DNA of 64,000 nucleotides, from positions 1 to 64,000 of the forward strand of contig SVGZ01000003.1 of NCBI GenBank assembly GCA_015056045.1. Direction: 5' to 3'. A model generated the notes under the pieces. It had not been told where the DNA came from. It searched no databases and saw only the letters and a program-made list of their open reading frames with translations. The stretch comes from Clostridiales bacterium. GTDB lineage: Bacteria > Bacillota > Clostridia > Christensenellales > Christensenellaceae. Made by a program: the position numbers and the translations under genes. Positions 15,259 to 22,839 of this stretch are shown piece by piece (position 1 is the stretch's first letter; every line of letters starts with the position of its first letter).

Positions 15259-17070
15259 TTAGGCCATTGTGCCGGAGAAGAGAACGATTTCTGCTTCGTA
15301 AAGGATAGCGTCACGTTCTGCACCGCCACCAAGAGCTTTTGCGGAAGCGATAAGATCTGTGTATTCATCGCTTACCCAAAGACCATAGTTGTAGGAGTTG
15401 CCGTTTGTGAAGAGTTCGAGGTAGGTTACCGGATCATTGTAGTCAGCGATCCAGCCAAGACGTGCAACACCGAATGTACCTTCAGCAAGACCGTTTGTAT
15501 AAACGTTCCAGTCCTGATTGGTAAGTTCCATGTTCATGCCGAGAACGTTTGCAACGTCGCTCTGAACTGCTTCAGCGATAACCTGATGGGAATCAGATGT
15601 GTTGTAGCAGTAGTAAAGTGTCTTGGAAACATCGAAACCGTCTGCAACAGCCTGTTCGAGAAGGATTGTAGCGAGTTCGCAGCAATCTTCATAGTTGTTC
15701 AGGTCGAGACCGAGCGGATCTGCGCAGTTTTCCTGGAGCCACTTATACATGGAAGGAACGCCGCCTTCGGAATTCTTAGCAGCAAAGTCTGCCTTTGTGC
15801 TGTCCTGAATACCAGCTGCAACCATACCTGTAGCCGGAACTTCACCCGCCTGTGTTACGTTTGTAACGAGGTGTTCTCTATCGATAACGAGGGTAATCGC
15901 TGCACGTGCACGCCAATCCGGAATGTTTTCGCAGTTGAGGTAGATGTAGTATGTGCCAACATAGGGAACTACGAAGCAGTCGCCGCTTTCCTTAAGGGGA
16001 TTGATTTCGTCAGCCGGGAATGTTTCGATGAAATCGAAGTCGCCAGCTTTGTAGGACTGAAGGATAGCTGTTTCGCTGTCGCTCAGATACCAGTTGATCT
16101 TTTCGGGGCCAAGTGCTTCAACATCATAGTAGTTAGCGTTCTTTTCCATAACGATAACACTGTCATGTACCCATTCTGTTGCTTTGTAGGGGCCGTTTAC
16201 AACGATGTTAGCCGGGTCTGTCCAAGCTGTACCGTTTGCTTCAACGACGTCCTGACGCAGAGGCATAAGACTGGAGAATGCGCAAAGTTCGATGAAATAG
16301 GGGCATTCTGTTAAGATGGTGATGTCAAGTGTCTTTTCATCAACAGCAACAACGCCGAGTTCATCGGGTGTCTTTTCGCCGGCCTGGATTTCAGCAGCGT
16401 TTACAACGATACCATCGAGGATATAGCCGTAGTCAGAAGCTGTTTCCGGGTTGACGATACGCTTCCAAGCATATTCGAAGTCAGCAGCTGTAACGGGCTG
16501 GCCATCGCTCCAAAGTGCATCACGGAGTGTGAATGTATAGGTGATGGTACCATCTTCGTTTGTCTTGCTGGTGTAGCTTTCTGCCATGCCGGGTGCGATC
16601 TGATAATTGAGCAGAGACGGGTCATCGCCAACTGCAGTGTTTGTGCTGACATATTTCATCAGACCTTCGAACTGGTGCTGGGAATATGTGGAGCCGTCAA
16701 CAGATGCAACGAGACCGGGGTCGATTGTTTCCGGTTCGGAAGCGATGCAGAGGTTGAGTTCTTCTTTACCTGTTGCATTGAAGAAGAAGAAATAGCCAAG
16801 CGAGGTGTAACCAAGATTGTCGATGCCTTCTTTTAAGCAATACTTGTTGGTATAGAAGTAGAGAGGTGCGATCGTAAAGCCGCCGCCTTCGCCGGATGTC
16901 TGAATGGAAACTTCTTCTTCCTCTTCAAGACCGACTTCTGCGTCGTCTGTTACAACAACAGGTGCCTTGGATGCTTCATCGGATGCTGTTTCTTCGGGTT
17001 CTGTCTTTGCGCAGGCAACCATCGAGAAAACCATGATCATAGCGAGCATCATAGCAAGTGCTTTTTTCAT
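15259..17070 (-). CDS. oppA: Oligopeptide-binding lipoprotein OppA, apparently circularly permuted
   Basis: A 603-residue extracytoplasmic peptide-binding protein (SBP family 5) with signal peptide and lipobox ending FSMVAC (Cys20), then an acidic linker to about residue 60. The body from about 101 is standard OppA: LNLCIASEPETIDPGL, the FEGLMKY block, LRDALWSDGQPVTAADF. What is odd is residues 65-99: IAPLYFYTNKY and YTSLGYFFFFNA are the blocks that normally end OppA proteins. Here they stand before the usual mature N-terminus, and the C-terminus stops at EIVLFSGTMA, exactly where those blocks should follow. It ends the opp operon, 54 bases after oppF. Role: peptide capture for OppBCDF. Confidence 0.92.
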   Translation of the reverse strand: MKKALAMMLAMIMVFSMVACAKTEPEETASDEASKAPVVVTDDAEVGLEEEEEVSIQTSGEGGGFTIAPLYFYTNKYCLKEGIDNLGYTSLGYFFFFNATGKEELNLCIASEPETIDPGLVASVDGSTYSQHQFEGLMKYVSTNTAVGDDPSLLNYQIAPGMAESYTSKTNEDGTITYTFTLRDALWSDGQPVTAADFEYAWKRIVNPETASDYGYILDGIVVNAAEIQAGEKTPDELGVVAVDEKTLDITILTECPYFIELCAFSSLMPLRQDVVEANGTAWTDPANIVVNGPYKATEWVHDSVIVMEKNANYYDVEALGPEKINWYLSDSETAILQSYKAGDFDFIETFPADEINPLKESGDCFVVPYVGTYYIYLNCENIPDWRARAAITLVIDREHLVTNVTQAGEVPATGMVAAGIQDSTKADFAAKNSEGGVPSMYKWLQENCADPLGLDLNNYEDCCELATILLEQAVADGFDVSKTLYYCYNTSDSHQVIAEAVQSDVANVLGMNMELTNQDWNVYTNGLAEGTFGVARLGWIADYNDPVTYLELFTNGNSYNYGLWVSDEYTDLIASAKALGGGAERDAILYEAEIVLFSGTMA

Positions 17071-17124
17071 AGGAATCCTCCTAAAGATTTTTATTGCAAG
17101 GAATTTCTTCCCTGTAATTCAGTT

Positions 17125-18108
17125 TTAGAGCAGATGACAAGCTGCATAATGACCGGGTGCATGTTCTTTAAACTCCGGTGTAGCTTCTCTGCATTTATCC
17201 GTTGCATAAGGGCAGCGCGTATGGAAACGGCAGCCTTTCGGCGGATTTAAGGGACTCGGGATATCGCCTTCCAAGAGGATGCGATGGCGAGTCTTGTTCT
17301 TTTCCGGATCCGGAAGCGGAACTGCGGAAAGAAGTGTCTGTGTATAGGGATGGATCGGGTGATTGCAGAGCTCATAGCTTTCGGCAAGCTCTACCAAAGC
17401 GCCCAGATACATAACGCCGATACGGTTGGAAATATGGCGGACGACGGAAATATCATGCGCAATGAACATATAGGTAAGACCAAGTTCCTGCTGGAGATCT
17501 TCCATCATGTTGACGACCTGAGACTGAATGGAAACGTCGAGTGCAGAGATCGGCTCGTCGCAGACGATAAATTCGGGCTGAACGGCAAGCGCTCTTGCGA
17601 TACCGATACGCTGCTGCTGACCGCCGGAAAATTCGTGCGGGAAGCGGTTACTATGTTCGGTATTGAGTCCTACTCTATCGAGCAGACCGTTGATCATATC
17701 GCGGCGTTCGTTTTTGTCTTTGCAGATGCCGTGGATATCGATCGCTTCGCCGATGATCTCACCAACTGTCATTCTCGGGTCAAGAGAAGCCGAAGGATCC
17801 TGGAAGATGAGCTGCATCTTTCTGCAGTACGGTTTTCTCTCGACAGCTATTTTAGCATCTTTATCGTATAATGTCACGCCATCATAGACAATTTTTCCAT
17901 CTGTGGGTTCATAAAGGCGGAGGATCGTTCTGCCGAGCGTAGATTTTCCGCAGCCGGATTCACCGACGATGCCCAGCGTTTCGCCTTTATAGATGAAAAG
18001 ATTGACATCATCCACAGCCTGAATGTAATTTTTCTTGAACAGGCCGGCTTTGACGGGAAAATATTTTTTTAAGTGTTCGACTTCAAGGAGTTTTTTTCTT
18101 TCTTCCAT
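17125..18108 (-). CDS. oppF: Oligopeptide ABC transporter ATPase OppF
   Basis: A 327-residue cytoplasmic ATPase that powers peptide import with OppD. Walker A is GESGCGKST, the signature FSGGQQQRIGIARAL, Walker B FIVCDEPISALD, and a switch histidine lies in FIAHDIS. The C-terminal extension LNPPKGCRFHTRCPYA with its cysteines is typical of the OppD/OppF/DppF group and often holds an iron-sulfur cluster. Its ATG overlaps the oppD stop by one base, so the two are coupled. Length is normal. Confidence 0.96.
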   Translation of the reverse strand: MEERKKLLEVEHLKKYFPVKAGLFKKNYIQAVDDVNLFIYKGETLGIVGESGCGKSTLGRTILRLYEPTDGKIVYDGVTLYDKDAKIAVERKPYCRKMQLIFQDPSASLDPRMTVGEIIGEAIDIHGICKDKNERRDMINGLLDRVGLNTEHSNRFPHEFSGGQQQRIGIARALAVQPEFIVCDEPISALDVSIQSQVVNMMEDLQQELGLTYMFIAHDISVVRHISNRIGVMYLGALVELAESYELCNHPIHPYTQTLLSAVPLPDPEKNKTRHRILLEGDIPSPLNPPKGCRFHTRCPYATDKCREATPEFKEHAPGHYAACHLL

Positions 18109-19109
18109 TATTTATTTTCCTCCCTGTTATAGAGCTCTTTGACATGGAGCCAGCATGCCGAATAGTGTTCGGGTTCAACTTCAGAGATCGGCGGATCATA
18201 TTCGAGGCAGACCTTCATGCAATGTTCGCATCTCGGGCCAAAAGGACAACCTTTCGGCGGATTCAAGAGGTCGACAGGTGTGCCTTCGATCGGGATGAGC
18301 CTTTCTTTTGTTAAATCGTCGATCCTGGGCATAGACCTGAGCAAGCCTTTAGTATAGGGATGCTGCGGGTTATAGAAAAGGTCGTTGACCTTACCCTGCT
18401 CTAAGATATGGCCGGCATACATAACGGAAACTTTATCGCAGATCTCCGCAACAACGCCGAGGTTATGCGTAATGAAGATGATCGCCATGTTTGTTTTCTT
18501 CTGAAGATCCTTCATCAGCTCGATGATCTGCGCCTGAATGGTAACGTCAAGTGCGGTCGTCGGTTCGTCTGCAATGAGGAGCTTCGGGCTGCAGATGAGC
18601 GCCATTGCGATCATGGCACGCTGTCTCATACCGCCTGAAAATTCGTGCGGATACTGATCCATACGGGTTTCGGCATTGTTGATTCCGACGAGCTCCAGCA
18701 TTTCGATCGCTTTTGCTCTTGCTTCTGCCTTCGAAATATCTTTATGATGGCAGGTCAGCGCTTCCATAAGCTGATCGCCGATCGTATAAACGGGGTTCAG
18801 ACAGGTCATCGGGTTCTGGAAGATCATACTGATCTTATTGCCGCGGATTTCCATCATTTCTTTTTCATCGAGTGCGAGCAGATCCTGCCCATCAAACTCG
18901 ATGCTGCCGCCGATAACTTTACCGGGGCTCTGCAAAAGGTGCATGAGCGCATAGGCTTCTACACTCTTGCCGCTGCCGGATTCACCGACGATACCCATAA
19001 CTTCATTTTCGCTGAGGGAATAGCTGATGCCGTCTACAGCTTTGACTTCGCCTGCGGGTGTAAAGAAGGAGACCTTCAGATCTTTTATTTCAAGAAGTTT
19101 CTTTTCCAT
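18108..19109 (-). CDS. oppD: Oligopeptide ABC transporter ATPase OppD
   Basis: A 333-residue ATPase partner of OppF. Walker A GESGSGKS, signature FSGGMRQRAMIAMAL, Walker B LLIADEPTTALD and switch histidine FITHNLG are all intact. The C-terminal oligopeptide extension CPFGPRCEHCMKVC carries four cysteines, as in OppD proteins with a Fe-S cluster. It starts 10 bases after the oppC stop, and its stop overlaps oppF. No odd features. Confidence 0.96.
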   Translation of the reverse strand: MEKKLLEIKDLKVSFFTPAGEVKAVDGISYSLSENEVMGIVGESGSGKSVEAYALMHLLQSPGKVIGGSIEFDGQDLLALDEKEMMEIRGNKISMIFQNPMTCLNPVYTIGDQLMEALTCHHKDISKAEARAKAIEMLELVGINNAETRMDQYPHEFSGGMRQRAMIAMALICSPKLLIADEPTTALDVTIQAQIIELMKDLQKKTNMAIIFITHNLGVVAEICDKVSVMYAGHILEQGKVNDLFYNPQHPYTKGLLRSMPRIDDLTKERLIPIEGTPVDLLNPPKGCPFGPRCEHCMKVCLEYDPPISEVEPEHYSACWLHVKELYNREENK

Positions 19110-19119
19110 AGTTTACTCC

Positions 19120-20490
19120 TTATTTTTTGAGTCTCGGGTCAAGAGCATCTCTGAGGCCATCGCCGACAAGGTTCAGCGAAAGAACGAGAAGGCTCAGGAT
19201 AACTGCCGGGAAGATCAGTCTGTAGGGATACAGGGTGATCGTTTCGATCGCATCGGAGCAAAGCGAACCAAGGCTCGACATCGGTGCGGAAATACCAAGA
19301 CCAAGGAAGGAAAGGTAGCTTTCGAGGAAGATCGCCGAAGGAATCTGCAGACAGGTTGCGATAACGAGCTGACCAACGCAGTTCGGGAGCAGATGGCGTT
19401 TGATGATCCTGCCGTTCTTTGCACCGAGGACGTTTGCTGCAGTAACAAATTCCTGTTCCTTGAGCATTAAAACCTGACCGCGGACGATCCTCGACATACC
19501 TACCCAATACAGAAGGGCAAATGTAATGAAGATCGAGATGATGCCCGTTCCCAAAGTGCCAAGGGATTTGACAAAAGCTACTTCGGAAGTATCGAACCAA
19601 TTCTGCAAGGGTTCCTGAAGGACGACCTGGAGAAGAAGTACGATCAGAACATCTGGTACGGAATAGATGATCTCAACGATTCGCATCATGACAAAGTCAA
19701 CCTTGCCGCCGACAAGACCGGCAACAGAGCCGTAGATCGAACCGATAACAAGGACGATCAAAGAAGCGATGATACCGATCAGGATCGATACTCTTGCACC
19801 GTACATACTGCGCGACATGATGTCTCTGCCGGCGGAGTCTGTACCGAAAACGTGCGGGAAAACGGATCTATCAAATTCGAGAACGGTGATCTCTTCGGGC
19901 TGTTCGGAATGGACCTCATAAGCAACGGCATTAAGCTCATACTCGCCTGCCATATAATCCTTTTCCTTAATGAAATAGATCGGGTAATCGAAATCTTTAT
20001 CGAAAACGATGACGCTGTCGGAAAGGTTCTTTTTCAGGCGGAAAACATACCAATCGGAACCATCCTTAAAGGTGTAAAGACCTTTTTTAAGACCGGTCAA
20101 AGAACCCGGCTGCAGGGATGTTGCATAGATCGCATCGCAATCCTGAAGGATCTCTTCTGCCATGATTTCCGCTTCGGAATTCTCAAAAGGACCGAGCTTC
20201 ATGGAGTTTCTGTACTGCTCTTCATAGGAATACGGAATCAGGTACGGCCCTACAAAGGCGAAAATGCAGATCAGAAGGAAGAGGAAGAAAGCAACAACGG
20301 AAACGTGGTTCTTTTTAAAGCGGCGGAAAGCATCTTTCCAATAGGAAACGCTCTTGCGCTTTTCGACCATATTTTCTTTTTCCGCAGCGGAAGCCAGCTC
20401 AAAATCTTCAGCGGAAAATGTCTTCAGCTGTTCGATGTCTTCTGTTTTTGTGTGAAAAAGCTGAAAGGCTTTAAAATCTTTTCTGAACAT
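19120..20490 (-). CDS. oppC: Oligopeptide ABC transporter permease OppC, with large ectodomain
   Basis: A 456-residue inner-membrane permease. After a cytoplasmic N-tail (about 1-62) comes one helix (about 63-85), then an extracellular insertion of about 150 residues, then the usual permease core with five helices and the coupling motif around YLSFLGLGISAPMSSLGSL. Ordinary OppC is about 300 residues, so the insertion between the first helix and the core is the difference; such long forms are found in Clostridia. The insertion contains an acidic, aromatic-rich stretch that may dock the lipoprotein OppA. It lies three bases after oppB. Confidence 0.94.
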   Translation of the reverse strand: MFRKDFKAFQLFHTKTEDIEQLKTFSAEDFELASAAEKENMVEKRKSVSYWKDAFRRFKKNHVSVVAFFLFLLICIFAFVGPYLIPYSYEEQYRNSMKLGPFENSEAEIMAEEILQDCDAIYATSLQPGSLTGLKKGLYTFKDGSDWYVFRLKKNLSDSVIVFDKDFDYPIYFIKEKDYMAGEYELNAVAYEVHSEQPEEITVLEFDRSVFPHVFGTDSAGRDIMSRSMYGARVSILIGIIASLIVLVIGSIYGSVAGLVGGKVDFVMMRIVEIIYSVPDVLIVLLLQVVLQEPLQNWFDTSEVAFVKSLGTLGTGIISIFITFALLYWVGMSRIVRGQVLMLKEQEFVTAANVLGAKNGRIIKRHLLPNCVGQLVIATCLQIPSAIFLESYLSFLGLGISAPMSSLGSLCSDAIETITLYPYRLIFPAVILSLLVLSLNLVGDGLRDALDPRLKK

Positions 20491-20493
20491 GGT

Positions 20494-21435
20494 TTAATCC
20501 TCCGCCTTTGCAAGATTGATCCTCGGGTCAACGATCTTATAGGCGATGTCAACAAAAAGGTTCATAACGATGATGAGTGCAGCAAGAACGACTGTCGTTC
20601 CCATGATGATCGGGTAATCGCGGTTCATGATGCTCGAAACGAAGTATTTGCCGAGACCGGGGATACTGAAAGTTGTTTCGACAACGAAGCTGCCTGTGAT
20701 GATACCGGCTGTCAGCGGACCGACATAGGTAATGACCGGAATCAGCGAGTTTCTGAGCGCATGTTTGAAGAGGATCTTACCCGTCTTTAAGCCTTTTGCA
20801 CGAGCGGTGCGGATGTAATCCTGACCGATGGCATCGAGCATGCTTGTACGCGTGAGCTTTGCGATGTAGCACATCGGGTAAAACGCAACGGCAAGAACCG
20901 GCATAACACAGGAAGAGAAAGTTTCAAGCTGTTCCGAACGAACCGGCAGCCACTGCAGGTTGACCGCAAAGACGATCAGCATCAGGGTTGCCATAACGAA
21001 GCTCGGGACGGCAACACCGATCGTTGTGAATACGCGCAGGAAGCTGTCTATCCATTTGCCCCTGTTATATGCCGCAAGAACACCCAGCGGAATACCAAGG
21101 CAGACAGCGACCATGAGCGCTGCAATACCTATTTTCAAAGATAGTTCAAATTTACCCTGGTTAAAGATGATGTCTGCAACAGGTGTACCCTCCTGCATTT
21201 TCAGGGAAACACCCATATCTCCCGAAAAATAACCCTTGATATAATTATAGAACTGCACCGGCAGCGGCTTATCGAGGCCATATTTTGCCTCTGCGCGCGC
21301 GATCATTTCCGGCGTAGATTTCTCCGTATAGAAAGGGCTTCCGGGAATTGCATTCATCAAGGCAAACGCAATTGCCGCAACAAGCAGCAGCGTAAGGAAT
21401 GAAATCCCGATTCGTTTCAGTACATAACCAGTCAT
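20494..21435 (-). CDS. oppB: Oligopeptide ABC transporter permease OppB
   Basis: A 313-residue membrane permease with six helices, the first at residues 8-28. The loop sequence ARAEAKYGLDKPLPVQFYNY after the first helix is typical of OppB/DppB, and the coupling helix lies near EDYIRTARAKGL-type sequence (here GQDYIRTARAKGL). It pairs with OppC to form the channel. It is the first gene of the operon (oppB-oppC-oppD-oppF-oppA) and has a strong promoter 130 bases upstream with a structured leader. Confidence 0.96.
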   Translation of the reverse strand: MTGYVLKRIGISFLTLLLVAAIAFALMNAIPGSPFYTEKSTPEMIARAEAKYGLDKPLPVQFYNYIKGYFSGDMGVSLKMQEGTPVADIIFNQGKFELSLKIGIAALMVAVCLGIPLGVLAAYNRGKWIDSFLRVFTTIGVAVPSFVMATLMLIVFAVNLQWLPVRSEQLETFSSCVMPVLAVAFYPMCYIAKLTRTSMLDAIGQDYIRTARAKGLKTGKILFKHALRNSLIPVITYVGPLTAGIITGSFVVETTFSIPGLGKYFVSSIMNRDYPIIMGTTVVLAALIIVMNLFVDIAYKIVDPRINLAKAED

Positions 21436-21479
21436 TTTAAACTCCTAACCAACATTTCTTCATGGGATCGATATAAATG

Positions 21480-21513
21480 GAAAAAGCCCGTTTCTTGCCA
21501 AAGGACACGGGGG
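21480..21513 (-). terminator. Terminator-like hairpin in opp leader
   Basis: In the leader of oppB, minus-strand CCCGT and ACGGG (with inner CTT-TGGC-AAG) form a stem followed by CTTTTTCC. It lies between promoter and start, so partial attenuation is possible. Confidence 0.45.
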
Positions 21514-21565
21514 AAATCGCATTTGCCGGAAGCGCATCGCACCGGACTTCAATCACCTATACTAT

Positions 21566-21594
21566 ATATAACCACAAAAGGGCGACTTCGTCAA
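21566..21594 (-). promoter_or_regulatory. Promoter of opp operon
   Basis: Minus-strand TTGACG (21594-21589), 17-base spacer, TTATAT (21571-21566). The 5' leader to oppB would be about 125 bases. Confidence 0.75.
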
Positions 21595-21599
21595 TAAAA

Positions 21600-21858
21600 A
21601 AACAAAGTTTTTGCAATTTTTTGAAACTAAAACAGCCAAATCCGGATTTCTTTACCTGCATTTTACAAAGCAGCATTTGCATTTTTTTATCATAGAAAAA
21701 AGCGATTTCAAAGCAACTATGCGGAAAATTGCCCGTTTAAACTGTTTTAACGGCGAATATTATGCATAATCCGCCGGTTTTTGCAAATTTCTGTTTTCAA
21801 AATGGTAATACCACTTGTTTTTTCATTTTGCAAGTTAAAGGTTTCTATTTGCACCATT
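21600..21858. other. AT-rich gene-free stretch with an inverted repeat
   Basis: No coding frame or RNA gene was recognised. It holds the interrupted inverted repeat CGGCG-aat-ATTATGCATAAT-c-CGCCG at 21751-21776, whose centre is a perfect 12-bp palindrome; GTTTTTG follows on the plus strand. It could be a terminator or a binding site. Confidence 0.5.
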
Positions 21859-22668
21859 CTATATTTTTTGATAGAGGAAGAGCCCAAAGGAAGCTTCCAC
21901 AGAAAGGCTGCCCGAAGAAAAGAGCTTTTCCTGGTCTTCCCTGCCTGTTTTATAATAATAGGGCGTCATCATAAAGAGGTTTTCCCTGTCTTCTTCGCAT
22001 TCGAGCTGCATCGTATAGGAAATTTCCCTTTTTGCCGCAAGCGAAAAACCTTCTATTTCCTCCTGATAGGGCTTATTGCGGTATGGTTTTTCATAGACGA
22101 GCGCTTTTAATGCATAGAGGTGGTCTTCCAAAGGCACTGCCCTTAAAAGCCAGCCGCCTTTTTTCAAAACACGGCAGAACTCCGCTTCCGCAAGAGGTGC
22201 AAAAAAATGAATAAGCAGATCGAAACTTTCATCGGCACAGGGCAATCTGAATCCGCTTGCAACGGCAGCTTCAAGACTTGGTATACGCTTTTTCGCATAG
22301 ATCAGCGCATCTTTGGAAATATCGATGCCTGCAAAGCGCATTTTCGGGAAAGCCTCCGCAAGACCGGCAGTATAATAGGCTTCTCCGCAGCCAATATCGA
22401 GCGCAGAATTTTCTTCCTTTATATATAAGGATAAAAGTTCCTTTGCCGATTCCAAAAGCGGCGCATAAAAACCGGCGTTTAGGAAATCACGCCTTGCGCG
22501 GATCATGCGCTTATCATCGCCGTGCCTTTTCTGCGAAGAACCACCGCTCATCAGGAGGTTGACATAGCCCTGTTTTGCCATATCAAAGCGGTGCCCTTTT
22601 TCGCAGGCATAGCTTTTTTCCTCAATATGTAATTTTCCGCCGCATACCGGACAAATAAAAAGTGACAT
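21859..22668 (-). CDS. RlmA-type 23S rRNA (guanine-N1) methyltransferase
   Basis: A 269-residue SAM-dependent methyltransferase. The N-terminus has a zinc finger with Cys6, Cys9, Cys22 and His26, followed by FDMAKQGYVNLL, which is the signature of RlmA proteins. The SAM motif is LDIGCGEAYYT (near 96) with GIDISKDALIYA next. Family members methylate G745 or G748 of helix 35 in 23S rRNA; some give resistance to tylosin or mycinamicin. Which base is modified here cannot be told. It is transcribed alone, divergent from the second GH2 gene. Confidence 0.88.
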   Translation of the reverse strand: MSLFICPVCGGKLHIEEKSYACEKGHRFDMAKQGYVNLLMSGGSSQKRHGDDKRMIRARRDFLNAGFYAPLLESAKELLSLYIKEENSALDIGCGEAYYTAGLAEAFPKMRFAGIDISKDALIYAKKRIPSLEAAVASGFRLPCADESFDLLIHFFAPLAEAEFCRVLKKGGWLLRAVPLEDHLYALKALVYEKPYRNKPYQEEIEGFSLAAKREISYTMQLECEEDRENLFMMTPYYYKTGREDQEKLFSSGSLSVEASFGLFLYQKI

Positions 22669-22752
22669 CTGCTCTGCTCCTTTTTTTGCTTTCCCTATTC
22701 TACAACAAATTACAAAAATAGAAAAGACTTGTTCAAAGAAGGTTTAAATAAT

Positions 22753-22794
22753 ACAACTTTACAAGTTAAAAACGACTTGCTACAATAAAGTTGT
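22753..22794 (+). promoter_or_regulatory. Promoter within an inverted repeat, second GH2 gene
   Basis: TTACAA (22759-22764), 16-base spacer, TACAAT (22781-22786). The promoter is enclosed by ACAACTTT (22753-22760) and AAAGTTGT (22787-22794), with inner arms ACAAGT (22761-22766) and ACTTGC (22775-22780). A repressor bound here would cover both boxes. Confidence 0.6.
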
Positions 22795-22839
22795 TTGATC
22801 AGTCACAAAGCTTAGGCTTTAATATGAAAGGACAGAAAA

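Noticed and set aside
15205-16314. Open frame antisense to oppA
   Set aside because: Cysteine- and valine-rich low-information sequence with no start signal; oppA on the other strand is clear.
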